64,000 bases of DNA from Clostridia bacterium (GCA_017513525.1 JAFXFC010000005.1:54352-118351), one strand, 5' to 3'. Shown: positions 32,661 to 41,004, counted from the stretch's first letter. Program-made: numbers and translations. Notes: generated by a model from the sequence alone, not told the origin.

Positions 32661-34187
32661 TTATGCCTCGTTTTCCTCGGCATCACGAAGACGCTTTTCT
32701 CTTGCCGCTGTTGCAGCTCTGGCTTTTTCGAGGTCGAGATACATTCTTTCACGGGTCTTTTTGTCGATATTGTAGAACATCATGGGAATAACACAGATAA
32801 GATCGAATATGAGCTTAGGTCCGCAGGCGGTAATGAACATTCTCCACATGGTTTCATTTGTCTGAACGGCATCTAGACCAGACTGGAAGCCTGCCCACTT
32901 TTCGAGAAGCACTGCGTTTATCTTTGTTAAGATAATACCCTTTACCTTATCAATATAGCTTCTTGCAAGGTTTATTGTAGCTTCAACTCTGTAGCCGTTT
33001 TGCCACTCACAGTAGTCGAGAACCTCAAAGTTTATTTCGGGGTCTATTATCTTTTTGGTTCCGTAGAATACCATTTCAATGCAGTTACCTATCATAGCGG
33101 CGATAGTCATGGGAACCTTCTTTTTATAGAAGCCGTTTTCCTTACCGCCGATAAGTCCCGTTAAGAAGAATATCGTTTCGGAAGCAGTGATTGATAATGA
33201 CTGCATCATCCACAATGCTTTAGTTGAAAATTTCTTTCTGAATTTGGTAGCCCACGGATATGAAGCATAAGAAATTGGCATACCGGGAATACCCGCAATA
33301 GTTGACATCATATTGAATTTCAGAACGCTGTCATAATAAAGGGATTCAGATGTTCCGATATCAATTCCGCCTATAAAGCCCGAAAGCATATAAATGAGCA
33401 TGGGACGGTTTCTGAAAACAGACAGCATACCCTTAAGAACAGGGGGCGGTGTGCTTGACTGAGGCACTCTCTCTTTACTTACTATTATCCACCAGACGGA
33501 GGGAATAGTTGCAATTACCCACCAGAAGGTCTTGAAGCCTACGAACACATTGAGGAGATTAAGCTTTATTTTGCCGTTATTTACAAGGTCAAAGAGAACA
33601 CCCATAAGCTGCTCCGGGAACTTCGCAAAGAGTTCTGAAATGAATTTTGAAGAAACAAGAAGTGAGGTTCTTTCATTGGGATTCGGCGTAAAAACATTAT
33701 CTATATATCCGCCGCCGCCAAAGAAAGCACCTACGGTTTCACTTATGTAGGAAATAATCATATAAAATACAAGCTTCTGCGCCGCATCCATTCCCTGCCC
33801 TTCGGCGATTATTGGCATAAGGCAGGTTGCAAGTCCGAGAATAAGATTCGGAATAAGAGACAGCCACTGGAAGGGCTTGAATTTACCCCAGCGGGTACGC
33901 ATCTTATCAATGATAAGTGCGGATAAGGGGTCATTTACCATATCGTAAATACCAAGGCCTATTGCAGCATTGGCTCTGGCATCGGGAGAAAGACCGAAAA
34001 TTTTATAAAGGAAAATATCCGAGCCTGTGTCATATTTTCCGAGAGTAAGGTTTGCCACACTGCTCTTTACGATATATGCAACTCTTTCTTTTGTTGAACA
34101 GAACATTCTGTTCATATAAGCGGGAGATGAAGTTATTGGACTTATATAATCCTGCTCCACGACTGCAGTTTTATTATTTTCATCCAT
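32661..34187 (-). CDS. MFS transporter of the GPH (glycoside-pentoside-hexuronide:cation symporter) type
   Basis: A 508-residue membrane protein with about ten to twelve hydrophobic segments. The N-terminal half has the family features GIYDMVNDPLSALIIDKMRTRWGKFKPF (in parts: YDMVNDPLSA, DKMRTRWGKFKPF), matching the GPH motif for cation and sugar binding near D-x-x-x-DP and the R-x-G-K/R loop. It probably imports a sugar or glycoside with Na+ or H+. The start MDENNK at 34185-34187 has GGAGG nine bases upstream and overlaps the preceding gene by eight bases. A longer upstream reading frame lacks support. The substrate is unknown. Confidence 0.82.
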   Translation of the reverse strand: MDENNKTAVVEQDYISPITSSPAYMNRMFCSTKERVAYIVKSSVANLTLGKYDTGSDIFLYKIFGLSPDARANAAIGLGIYDMVNDPLSALIIDKMRTRWGKFKPFQWLSLIPNLILGLATCLMPIIAEGQGMDAAQKLVFYMIISYISETVGAFFGGGGYIDNVFTPNPNERTSLLVSSKFISELFAKFPEQLMGVLFDLVNNGKIKLNLLNVFVGFKTFWWVIATIPSVWWIIVSKERVPQSSTPPPVLKGMLSVFRNRPMLIYMLSGFIGGIDIGTSESLYYDSVLKFNMMSTIAGIPGMPISYASYPWATKFRKKFSTKALWMMQSLSITASETIFFLTGLIGGKENGFYKKKVPMTIAAMIGNCIEMVFYGTKKIIDPEINFEVLDYCEWQNGYRVEATINLARSYIDKVKGIILTKINAVLLEKWAGFQSGLDAVQTNETMWRMFITACGPKLIFDLICVIPMMFYNIDKKTRERMYLDLEKARAATAAREKRLRDAEENEA

Positions 34188-35040
34188 TAAGTTCTGCCTC
34201 CTTTTTCTCATTTTTGTCCCGAAGCTCTGCTTCCTGACGCTCCTGAATTGCAGTAAGTCTTCTGTACATTTCAGCACGAAGCTCTTCGGGAGAAACACCC
34301 TTTTCTACCATTTCGAAGTACTCTTCTATAGGAATACCGCCGACATAACACTGTGCATGCTTTATTTCGATATTTTCTCTGAACACCAGAATATCTATAA
34401 CAAAATTAAGTATTACAAGAGCAAGATATATGAACGGACCGAAGCTGAGTGTTCCGTCTGCAAATGTATTTTCGGGCATAAGCATAAAGCTTGCCATTGA
34501 AAGTATTACAAGAGCGATAAAAATTATATCAAGTGTATAATTTCTTTTCTTACCCTTCGGGAAGCAGGCAAAAATGATACAAACAAAATGCACGAGCATA
34601 AAAACTACCGATAAAAGCAAGAATGCGATAGCCCCTACAAGGAAAATTGCAGGCACCCTCGTCGCTTCATCTGACAGTAAATTGGCAAAAACTCCGAGAT
34701 CGAGTTTTTCGAACATATTATATATCTCGATCACTCCGAGATTGCCCTCAAACGGCACCAAGGGAGCTGAAAAAGTAACCTTAATGAGAGGCAGAAAAAG
34801 TGCGGCAATCGGTATAAGACTTGTAAAAATTCTGACTATGGAAAGCTTTGAGCCAACAAAGGCTGTTTTTATCCTGTCAATATTCTTCTGAAAATGATAA
34901 TACTGCACCTCAGCTTTATCCGCTTCCTTCATAAGCCTTTCCTGCAGGTCATACACAACGATATTCGCCCCGCAATGAGGACAGTTCTGTTTCCAGTCAG
35001 TAAGCTTCAGATGCTGTTTACATTTCGGACAGTCTGCCAT
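34180..35040 (-). CDS. Zinc-ribbon membrane protein of unknown function
   Basis: The N-terminal zinc ribbon has CPKC and CPHC (residues 4-7 and 20-23) with HLKLTDWKQN between. A helical linker follows, then four hydrophobic segments (about residues 65-85, 125-150, 160-180 and 190-215). A Glu/Arg-rich cytosolic C-terminus (about 240-286) ends the protein. It is coupled by an 8-base overlap to the GPH transporter downstream, so the two are made together. The architecture does not match a named family that I can identify. RBS GAGGTGA precedes the start. Confidence 0.75.
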   Translation of the reverse strand: MADCPKCKQHLKLTDWKQNCPHCGANIVVYDLQERLMKEADKAEVQYYHFQKNIDRIKTAFVGSKLSIVRIFTSLIPIAALFLPLIKVTFSAPLVPFEGNLGVIEIYNMFEKLDLGVFANLLSDEATRVPAIFLVGAIAFLLLSVVFMLVHFVCIIFACFPKGKKRNYTLDIIFIALVILSMASFMLMPENTFADGTLSFGPFIYLALVILNFVIDILVFRENIEIKHAQCYVGGIPIEEYFEMVEKGVSPEELRAEMYRRLTAIQERQEAELRDKNEKKEAELNG

Positions 35041-35138
35041 AAAATCACCTCAATATAAATATATGATAATATTAACATAATTTTTAAGACTTGTCGAGAG
35101 ATTTTGTCAATAATTAACAATATATTAAGCCAAAAAAA

Positions 35139-35163
35139 ATCAGCCCGATTAATTCGGACTGAT
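35139..35163 (-). terminator. Terminator of the DUF3048 lipoprotein gene
   Basis: ATCAG..CCGA / TCGG..CTGAT stem with one mismatch and a T8 run on the minus strand (35131-35138). Confidence 0.88.
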
Positions 35164-35173
35164 CATTTTACTA

Positions 35174-36187
35174 TTAATAGTTTACAGCACTTCCTATGGG
35201 AGCAATTGCTATGTAAGTTGAGCCGACTTCCTGAACTAAGGGAGTACCGTCAGTAAGTGTAAAGGTAAAGGGATCAGTTTCATTCATATGTGTCCATTTA
35301 ATGGGAACTATCTTACCTCCGCAGGCAAAGAAGCCATCACCGCTGCCGCCAAGGTCTGCAACATGATAAACACCGTCATTCCATGTGTGAGTAAACATTA
35401 CTATAACATTCTTGAAAGCTTCAGGATTGCCGTCATTTTCATCTATCATTTCCTTGCCGTACTGATAGTAGTTATAAGAATCGGTTTCGGCATTATATTT
35501 CATTGTAGAGGTTTTTGTTCTGCCGTCAAGAGTAAATACAATTTCAATTTCATTGGCTTCCTCTCCTGCGGGAGTGGCTTCTTCTGAGAAATTCATGCCG
35601 TAATTCTTATCGGCGACACTAAGCGCGAAGCCCTTATCTGCTGCAGCATTATATAAGGATTCACCTGTAGCAAAGAGAGTATGCTCAAAATCATAGCCTG
35701 CTGCACTTCTGCTTGAATCTCTGTAGCCTATAGCCCCGTCAGCGGAAAGATTATCAATACCTGAGCTTATCATATCCTGAAGAACCGCATCGCTGCAATT
35801 TGCGTGGAACAAAACAGAATTATATGCCAAACAAATATCTGTAAAATTATATCTTGTTGAACGGATAGAGCCTACTGCGGCTGCTTCTTTTATATTGGAA
35901 AAAAGAGCAAGACCTCTTGTGCAGTAGTCATTTATAAACATTTCAAAATATAAGTCTGCTGAATTTATACCTTTATGAGGAAGTGCAGGTGATACATTAT
36001 TTATAGTAACGGCAAAAACTCTGCCTGAGTAGGGCTCGGGAAGCACTTCACCGTTAAGAGGATTTCTGTAAACAACATCAGTAGAATTAGTTGTTTCTTC
36101 GATAGGTGCGGTTGTTTCCTCTGTTCCGCCGCCGCAAGAGCAAAGCATAAGGCAAAGCACCAGAATAACAGGTAATAATTTTTTCAT
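35174..36187 (-). CDS. DUF3048 (YerB-like) lipoprotein
   Basis: The lipoprotein signal peptide has lipobox LCSC (Cys18), followed by a Thr/Glu linker. The DUF3048 domain contains NPLNGEVLPEPYSGRVFAVTINN (about residues 42-64, in part), SIRSTRYNF and FHANCSDAVLQDM. The C-terminal half (about 255-330) has GDGFFACGGKIVPIKWT, as in YerB. The length of 337 is typical. It is anchored outside the membrane. The biochemical role is unknown; similarity to B. subtilis YerB gives no function. Confidence 0.87.
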   Translation of the reverse strand: MKKLLPVILVLCLMLCSCGGGTEETTAPIEETTNSTDVVYRNPLNGEVLPEPYSGRVFAVTINNVSPALPHKGINSADLYFEMFINDYCTRGLALFSNIKEAAAVGSIRSTRYNFTDICLAYNSVLFHANCSDAVLQDMISSGIDNLSADGAIGYRDSSRSAAGYDFEHTLFATGESLYNAAADKGFALSVADKNYGMNFSEEATPAGEEANEIEIVFTLDGRTKTSTMKYNAETDSYNYYQYGKEMIDENDGNPEAFKNVIVMFTHTWNDGVYHVADLGGSGDGFFACGGKIVPIKWTHMNETDPFTFTLTDGTPLVQEVGSTYIAIAPIGSAVNY

Positions 36188-36229
36188 TTTTATTCTCCTT
36201 CACATCCGTTTTTTGCTATATATTTAATA

Positions 36230-37039
36230 TTAAATTACAGCCTTTTTTACTTTTCCCTCAATGGAAGTACCGAGGAATAATCCGCCGTGCTTTCCGAAAT
36301 AAGAGGGCTCACCCGTGACAAAAAATTCTGCTTCGCCTTTTTTGCCGGACAGGTTCAGAAGCTCCTCGGCTTTTAGTCTGTCAAAAAGCGTATCGAGTGA
36401 GCTTGTACCCGAGCACACGATATTTATATCGGGAATCATTTCTTTAACTAAATCATAAAACAAAGGATAATGCGTACAGCCGAGAATCAAGGTATCTATC
36501 CCTTTTTGGATTAAAGGTGTGAGATATAAATTCAACGCATCTACCATTTCTCTGTCAGTTTTATGTATTTTTCCCGCTTCGACCAAGGGCACAAGAAGAG
36601 GGGCGGCAACCGAAAAAACCTCGCAGTCTGAAAGATAGCTTTTAACTGTTCTTTCATATGCACCGCTTCCTACGGTGGTTGAGGTTGCAATAACACCGAC
36701 CTTTTTATTTCTTGTAAGCCGTGCCGCTTTTTCGCTTGCAGGACCTACAACACCAATTATAGGTAAGGTATAACACTGTGTAAGCTTTCCCTTGGAAGTG
36801 GAATCTGCCGTATTACAGGCTATTGCAATAGCCTTTACGCCTTTACTTAACAGGAATTCCGTGTTGCGGAAGGCGAATTCCGTTATCTGTCCCGAAGTTT
36901 TATCTCCGTAAGGAACATTCAGAGAATCGCCTAAATATACAATATTTTCATTCGGCATATTTTCGAGCACGGCTTTTACGACAGTAAGACCGCCAAGTCC
37001 CGAATCAAATATTCCGATAGGCTTATCACGCAAGGACAA
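36230..37039 (-). CDS. murI: Glutamate racemase
   Basis: Makes D-glutamate for peptidoglycan. The N-terminus PIGIFDSGLGGLTVVKAV, the first catalytic cysteine in ACNTADST (about residue 77) and the second in GCTHYPL (about 187) are all present. I place the start at a TTG (37037-37039) because AAGGAG lies eight bases upstream; the GTG three codons earlier directly abuts that site. This gives 269 residues, a normal length. It follows murD by a few bases, so two steps of wall-precursor synthesis are co-transcribed. Confidence 0.93.
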   Translation of the reverse strand: MSLRDKPIGIFDSGLGGLTVVKAVLENMPNENIVYLGDSLNVPYGDKTSGQITEFAFRNTEFLLSKGVKAIAIACNTADSTSKGKLTQCYTLPIIGVVGPASEKAARLTRNKKVGVIATSTTVGSGAYERTVKSYLSDCEVFSVAAPLLVPLVEAGKIHKTDREMVDALNLYLTPLIQKGIDTLILGCTHYPLFYDLVKEMIPDINIVCSGTSSLDTLFDRLKAEELLNLSGKKGEAEFFVTGEPSYFGKHGGLFLGTSIEGKVKKAVI

Positions 37040-37051
37040 AACCGTCACTCC

Positions 37052-38398
37052 TTAAAGAGAATTAACCAAAGACTTAAAATGCTCTCCTCTTTCTTCAAAA
37101 CAGGTATACTGGTCATATGAGCTTGTTGTGGGAGAAAGAAGAACAACATCACCTGAAACAGCAATATTCATGGCTTCATTAAGCGCTTCGGGAAGAGCAT
37201 CAACCAACAAGCCCGCCCCGCCTGTGAGCTCATCAATAAGTCTTTTTCCGCATTCTCCGTAGCCTATTACCTTTTTTACACCCGGAAGTAAATCTTTCAG
37301 AGGTTCAAAGGAAAGTCCCTTTTCGTGACCGCCTGCAAGTAAAATTACAGGAGCTGAAAATGCTTTAAGAGCAATTACGGTGGCATCAACATTCGTGCCC
37401 TTTGAATCGTTATAAAAACGAATACCGTCCTTTTCACGGACAAATTCAATTCTGTGTTCAACACCGTTAAAGGCTGCAACTGCTTTTCTTATTGTTTCTT
37501 CGTCCACTCCGCATTTAAGAGCAGAACCGACACCTACAAGCACATTCTGCACATTATGCCTTCCTACGACCTTGATATCACTTACGGGGAAAAGAATATT
37601 TCCCTTATAATAAACATTTTCGTTATCAGCATAAATATCTGCAGTATTATCATAAAGACTGTAGGTAAGCTTATTACACTTAACAGGATATTTTTCACTA
37701 TATTCTCTTACAAGTGCATCATCGGCATTATAAAGGAAGGTATCCTCCATTTCCATATTCTCATACACTCTTACCTTTGAACGGTAATAAGCATCTTCAC
37801 TACCCATAAAATCAAGATGATCTGCCGCAAGATTTATAATTACGGCAACCTCGGGACGGAATTTCACAATATCAAGAAGCTGGAAATTTGAGATTTCAAG
37901 CACTATATAATGACCGCTGTTTTCAAGAAGATTATTTTGAAGCACCGTTTCACAAAGAGCAATACCGATATTTCCCGAAAGATGAGTTTCTTCGGGATAT
38001 TGGGCTTTTATTATCTCATATGTAAGGGTGGCTGTTGTGGTCTTACCGTTTGTACCCGTAATCGCGATATAATGCTGAGGAGCAGCCGCTTCAAAAGCAA
38101 GCTCAATTTCGGTAATTACGGGGATTCCTCTTTCACGGAGCCTTTTTACAAACCATAAATTTCCGTTGATTCCGGGATTCTTTACAGCCTTATAAAAATC
38201 CTCTTCAAATATTTCCTTTTCCTGATTTACCACTCTTACTCCCCATGAAAGAAGCTCGGGTAATTCTTTTATATCATTTAAGGCTTTTGACTCAGAAACG
38301 GTAACCTCAGCCCCCAGCTTCAGAAGAAGCTTCACAGCCGCAAACCCGCTTCTTGCAAGTCCCAACACAAGCACTTTTTTGCCTTTATATTCAGACAT
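37052..38398 (-). CDS. murD: UDP-N-acetylmuramoyl-L-alanine--D-glutamate ligase
   Basis: Adds D-Glu to UDP-MurNAc-L-Ala in the cytosol. It has the N-terminal Rossmann-like domain (KVLVLGLARSGFAAVKLL, residues 8-25), the ATP loop ITGTNGKTTTATLTYEI (about 113-129), NFQLLDI, and a C-terminal ligase domain with FYNDSKGTNVDA (about 305-316). The length of 448 is standard. The D-Glu it consumes is made by murI just downstream. Confidence 0.95.
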   Translation of the reverse strand: MSEYKGKKVLVLGLARSGFAAVKLLLKLGAEVTVSESKALNDIKELPELLSWGVRVVNQEKEIFEEDFYKAVKNPGINGNLWFVKRLRERGIPVITEIELAFEAAAPQHYIAITGTNGKTTTATLTYEIIKAQYPEETHLSGNIGIALCETVLQNNLLENSGHYIVLEISNFQLLDIVKFRPEVAVIINLAADHLDFMGSEDAYYRSKVRVYENMEMEDTFLYNADDALVREYSEKYPVKCNKLTYSLYDNTADIYADNENVYYKGNILFPVSDIKVVGRHNVQNVLVGVGSALKCGVDEETIRKAVAAFNGVEHRIEFVREKDGIRFYNDSKGTNVDATVIALKAFSAPVILLAGGHEKGLSFEPLKDLLPGVKKVIGYGECGKRLIDELTGGAGLLVDALPEALNEAMNIAVSGDVVLLSPTTSSYDQYTCFEERGEHFKSLVNSL

Positions 38399-38552
38399 AT
38401 ATCCTCCGACGAATAAAATTCTTATAAAATTATATTCGTAAAGCTTATTAATAATGATTTATATGTATTATTATAATATGTGACGGATATAAAAGTCAAC
38501 GGAAAAGGCTGCCTAAAAAATAAATAAAATTTTAACAATACTTTTTACATAA

Positions 38553-38711
38553 GAAAACGGCTTAGCCGTGCGCCTACGGCGACCGTTTTCGTATGGTCCA
38601 TCGCCGAGGGAAGCTTGCTTTCCGTTCGGCGGGACATAAAACCTTTTTACATTATAGGAAGGATTTTCCTATAATGTAAAAATTTAGCGTGCTCCGTTTT
38701 ACGGAACACAC
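38553..38711. repeat. Cluster of strong hairpins between relE and murD
   Basis: In order: AAAACGG / CCGTTTT enclosing CGGCttaGCCG and GCCtacGGC (38553-38589). Next, CGCCGA / TCGGCG enclosing GGAA..TTCC (about 38602-38630). Then a perfect 17-bp arm pair, TTTTTACATTATAGGAA with its complement (38644-38682). Last is AGCGTGCTCCG / CGGAACACACT (about 38686-38711), which on the minus strand is followed by AAATTTTT and probably ends the relBE transcript. There is no ORF. The first two parts resemble the multi-hairpin elements elsewhere but lack the shared cores. Bases 38399-38552 are AT-rich with nothing clear. Confidence 0.75.
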
Positions 38712-38719
38712 TAAAACAT

Positions 38720-38986
38720 TCAATTATATATTTCACTGCGGTGACCTACCGTAAGAATAAGAATGATAATATTTTCATCCTGTATTTCCGCAAGAATACG
38801 ATAATCTCCAACTCTGTAACGCCACTGACCGCTCAGATTCGCCGTAAGTGCTTTTCCGTGAATGCGGGGATCTTCGCAATCTTCAAGATTTTTTCTTATC
38901 CAACCAAGTATTAATGCTGCTGTATGTTTATCAAGCTTTTTAAGCTCCTTTAAGGCTCTTTGTGTAAATCTGACTTTATATTTCAT
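38720..38986 (-). CDS. RelE/ParE-family toxin
   Basis: An 88-residue protein with the RelE fold pattern: YKVRFTQRALKELKKLDKHTAALILGWI at the N-terminus (in parts), then RIHGKALTANLSGQWRYRVGDYRILAEI and the C-terminal HRSEIY. RelE toxins cut mRNA on the ribosome; the basic residues and the RxGDYR motif are present. The start codon overlaps the antitoxin stop (ATGA), the usual order antitoxin-toxin. It is intact and probably functional. Confidence 0.92.
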   Translation of the reverse strand: MKYKVRFTQRALKELKKLDKHTAALILGWIRKNLEDCEDPRIHGKALTANLSGQWRYRVGDYRILAEIQDENIIILILTVGHRSEIYN

Positions 38987-39201
38987 AATCCCAATTCCTT
39001 TTCCACATCATCAAGAGAAAAAGTTACAGGATTTTTCTTATATTCAGCCATTGCTTTTGAAAAACTCTCAAGATCATATTCATTTTCAATTCTTTCAATT
39101 ACCGATTCTCTGAGAAGCTCCGATACGGTCATTTTATTCATTTCGGCATATGTCTTTATAAGCGTCGAATCCTCATCCGACAATCTCAATGATATAGTCA
39201 T
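38983..39201 (-). CDS. RelB-like ribbon-helix-helix antitoxin
   Basis: A 72-residue protein. The N-terminal ribbon-helix-helix is TISLRLSDEDSTLIKTYAEMNKMTVSELLRESV (cited by ends TISLRLSDED and SELLRESV, residues 2-34) and the C-terminal toxin-wrapping tail is acidic (to EKELGL). It should bind the tandem 10-bp repeats over its own promoter and neutralise the RelE toxin whose gene overlaps by four bases. GGTGTGATA before the ATG is a modest ribosome binding site. Confidence 0.92.
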   Translation of the reverse strand: MTISLRLSDEDSTLIKTYAEMNKMTVSELLRESVIERIENEYDLESFSKAMAEYKKNPVTFSLDDVEKELGL

Positions 39202-39216
39202 ATTATCACACCTTTC

Positions 39217-39254
39217 TGTATTACATTGTATTACATAAAAGTACTCCTGTCAAT
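39217..39254 (-). promoter_or_regulatory. relBE promoter with tandem operator
   Basis: On the minus strand TTGACA (39254-39249) and TACAAT (39230-39225) with an 18-base spacer. The 10-bp unit TGTATTACAT occurs twice in direct tandem (39217-39226, 39227-39236), overlapping the -10 box, as expected for cooperative binding of ribbon-helix-helix dimers. Confidence 0.85.
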
Positions 39255-39300
39255 AGTATTTACAAAAATTTAAGCAAATAACTTTACACACAAAAAAAAT

Positions 39301-39326
39301 ATCCCGACACCAAAAGGTATCGGGAT
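39301..39326 (-). terminator. Distal terminator of the rpsI operon
   Basis: ATCCCGATACC / GGTGTCGGGAT (one G-T pair) around TTTT, followed on the minus strand by T8 (39291-39299). Confidence 0.92.
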
Positions 39327-39339
39327 ACTGAAATAATTG

Positions 39340-39521
39340 AAGTAATTATCTCTTTGAGAACTGTCGTGGCGTTAAGAAAACAGTCCGGTGGACTGTTTTT
39401 AGCTGCGACCGCAAGGGGCTATGCCCCTGAGGACACCTCTGTTCGCCATAAAAAAAACCTCGAAAGCATAAGCTTCCGAGGAATTTTTGTGATAGATAAG
39501 AACTTATCTCTTGGAGAACTG
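39340..39521. repeat. Duplicated rpsI 3' end flanking a hairpin insertion
   Basis: A 24-base stretch covering the last codons of rpsI (QFSKR and stop) occurs twice: 39498-39521 in the gene, and 39340-39363 downstream, identical at 21 of 24 positions and still reading QFSKR-stop. Between them are a terminator (39458-39481), a hairpin AAACAGTCC/GGACTGTTT (near 39378-39399) and GGGGC/GCCCC (39416-39427). The arrangement looks like an element inserted at the end of rpsI with duplication of the coding end, pushing the original terminator (39301-39326) away. Confidence 0.75.
39458..39481 (-). terminator. Proximal terminator of rpsI
   Basis: On the minus strand CCTCGGAAGC / GCTTTCGAGG around TTAT, followed by T8. 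Confidence 0.9.
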
Positions 39522-39902
39522 AGGTGCACGACGAGCGCCTTTGAGACCGTACTTCTTTCTTTCCTTCATTCTGGGGTCTCTTGTTAAGAGGCCTGCCTTC
39601 TTGAGGAGAGGACGAAGATTTTCATCATGCTGAAGAAGAGCTCTGGAAAGACCGTGACGGATAGCACCTGCCTGGCCTGTTACACCGCCGCCCTGTACTT
39701 TACAGATAACATCGAACTTTTCAGATGTTTCTGTGAGAACGAGAGGCTGACGAACGATAAGCTTAAGTGTTTCAAGACCGAAATAGTTGTCTATTTCTCT
39801 GTCGTTGATTATGATTTTGCCTGTGCCGGGATATACACGAACACGAGCAACTGATTTCTTTCTTCTACCTGTGCCGTAGAAATAAGGATTTCCTTCGTAC
39901 AT
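39504..39902 (-). CDS. rpsI: 30S ribosomal protein S9
   Basis: A 132-residue protein with [22 protein letters not shown] (residues 9-30), RHGLSRALL, and the conserved basic tail ending QFSKR, whose last Arg reaches the P-site tRNA. It lies downstream of rplM with a 19-base gap, the universal rplM-rpsI order. The region beyond its stop carries a second copy of its last codons. Confidence 0.97.
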   Translation of the reverse strand: MYEGNPYFYGTGRRKKSVARVRVYPGTGKIIINDREIDNYFGLETLKLIVRQPLVLTETSEKFDVICKVQGGGVTGQAGAIRHGLSRALLQHDENLRPLLKKAGLLTRDPRMKERKKYGLKGARRAPQFSKR

Positions 39903-39921
39903 TGTTTATTGCCTCCCTTTC

Positions 39922-40350
39922 TTAAAATTCTCTTACTACGGGCTTCTGAGCAGCATGGGGATGCTCTGCACCTGCGTAAACGTGTAAACGGTTAAAAGAG
40001 TTTCTACCGATAGAATTGGAAGCAAGCATTCCCTTAACAGCCTTTTCTACAACGAAAACGGGCTTTGTCTTCATAAGAGTGCTGTACTTAACCTTCTTCA
40101 TGTTACCGATATAACCTGTGTGATGATAATACATCTTCTGATCGAGCTTCTTACCTGTAAGAACAACCTTGGAAGCGTTGATGATGATAACGTTATCGCC
40201 GCAATCAACATGAGGAGTGAAAGTTACCTTATGCTTGCCGCGAAGAAGAACAGCAGCTTCAACAGCGAGTTTGCCGAGAGTTTTGCCTTCTGCATCAAGA
40301 ACGTACCAATTGCGTTCAACATTCTGGGGATTAGCCATATAAGTTGACAT
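39922..40350 (-). CDS. rplM: 50S ribosomal protein L13
   Basis: A 142-residue protein with the L13 features WYVLDAEGKTLGKLAVEAA (about residues 16-34), GDNVIIINASKVVLTGKKLDQKMYYHHTGYIG (in parts, about 48-79) and the C-terminal RLHVYAGAEHPHAAQKP. It is first in the rplM-rpsI operon. RBS CAGGAGG precedes the start. Confidence 0.97.
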   Translation of the reverse strand: MSTYMANPQNVERNWYVLDAEGKTLGKLAVEAAVLLRGKHKVTFTPHVDCGDNVIIINASKVVLTGKKLDQKMYYHHTGYIGNMKKVKYSTLMKTKPVFVVEKAVKGMLASNSIGRNSFNRLHVYAGAEHPHAAQKPVVREF

Positions 40351-40392
40351 AATTGAACCTCCTGTAATATTTTCTTAATTTCAACAGTGGTA

Positions 40393-40421
40393 ATATTACC
40401 ATACGATAAATATAAAGTCAA
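40393..40421 (-). promoter_or_regulatory. Promoter of rplM-rpsI
   Basis: On the minus strand TTGACT (40421-40416) and TAATAT (40398-40393) with a 17-base spacer. Bases 40422-40550 are AT-rich, with only the small palindrome AACACGGTGTT standing out. Confidence 0.75.
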
Positions 40422-40550
40422 CACTTTTTTAAATAAAATTAAATTAACACGGTGTTAGCTTCGTTTTTCTTCATTTTTCTTCGATTTTCATACGATTTGC
40501 TCATGGATGATTTTTTGGAATTTATTATATATATTATAACTGTCAGTTCC

Positions 40551-40736
40551 GTATCATCAAAGCGTAACGCTTTGTATATCATCCGCAACTTGTTGCGGTA
40601 TATCATCAATTCCGCAGGAATTGTATATCATCAAGCCGCAGAGTAATACACGCTGATGCGTGATGATATACAGCCCGAAGGGCTGATGATATGCACCGTA
40701 CTTCGTACACTTATGATATACCAAGCATTGCGGCTT
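40551..40736. repeat. Multi-hairpin palindromic element, GTATATCATC linker
   Basis: Left linkers GTAT(AT)CATC start at 40551, 40574, 40598 and 40623. Right linkers in reverse complement (GATGATATAC and shortened forms) start at 40662, 40685 and 40713. Between them lie perfect hairpins AAAGCG/CGCTTT, CGCAAC/GTTGCG, AATTCC/GGAATT, ACGC/GCGT, AGCCC/GGGCT and GTAC/GTAC. AAGCCGC (40633) also pairs with GCGGCTT (40730). Neither shared core is present. It lies downstream of the tRNA terminator, between tRNA-Glu and rplM. Confidence 0.9.
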
Positions 40737-40745
40737 GGATAAAAA

Positions 40746-40771
40746 AAGAACGAAGCGTTTGCTTCGTTCTT
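40746..40771 (-). terminator. Terminator of the tRNA-Met/tRNA-Glu transcript
   Basis: Perfect 11-bp stem AAGAACGAAGC / GCTTCGTTCTT with a 4-base loop and a T7 run on the minus strand. Confidence 0.93.
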
Positions 40772-40774
40772 TTT

Positions 40775-40849
40775 TGGTGACCCGGACGAGAATCGAACTC
40801 GTGTTACCGCCGTGAAAGGGCGGTGTCTTGACCGCTTGACCACCGGGCC
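40775..40849 (-). tRNA. tRNA-Glu (TTC)
   Basis: The acceptor GGCCCGG pairs with CCGGGTC, and CCA is encoded (40777-40775). The anticodon stem CCGCC/GGCGG holds the loop CTTTCAC with anticodon TTC. The T-arm carries GTTCGATTC. It is downstream of tRNA-Met in one transcript. Confidence 0.96.
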
Positions 40850-40854
40850 ATATT

Positions 40855-40931
40855 TGGTAGCGGGAGTAGGATTTGAACCAACGACACTTCGGGTATGAAC
40901 CGAATGCTCTAGCCAACTGAGCTATCCCGCC
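40855..40931 (-). tRNA. tRNA-Met (CAT), elongator type
   Basis: The acceptor GGCGGGA pairs with TCCCGCT, with G-U at the end, and CCA is encoded. The D-arm is GCTCAGTTGGCTAGAGC. The anticodon stem TTCGG/CCGAA holds loop TTCATAC. The T-arm is GTTGGTTCAAATCCTAC. The absence of the three G-C pairs typical of initiators at the anticodon stem base indicates an elongator; a CAU tRNA modified to read AUA (Ile) is a remote alternative. Confidence 0.94.
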
Positions 40932-40975
40932 AACTACTTTCCCGCCGACTGTAAACTGGTCGGGCAACGAATGTT

Positions 40976-41004
40976 ATTATATGCGATGAAAGTGCATTTG
41001 TCAA
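40976..41004 (-). promoter_or_regulatory. Promoter of tRNA-Met/tRNA-Glu
   Basis: On the minus strand TTGACA (41004-40999) and TATAAT (40981-40976), both consensus, with a 17-base spacer. Confidence 0.9.

Noticed and set aside
40557..40967. Minus-strand ORFs across the tRNA-Glu/tRNA-Met region
   Set aside because: They read through two tRNA genes and the hairpin element, lack ribosome binding sites, and have tRNA-derived peptides.
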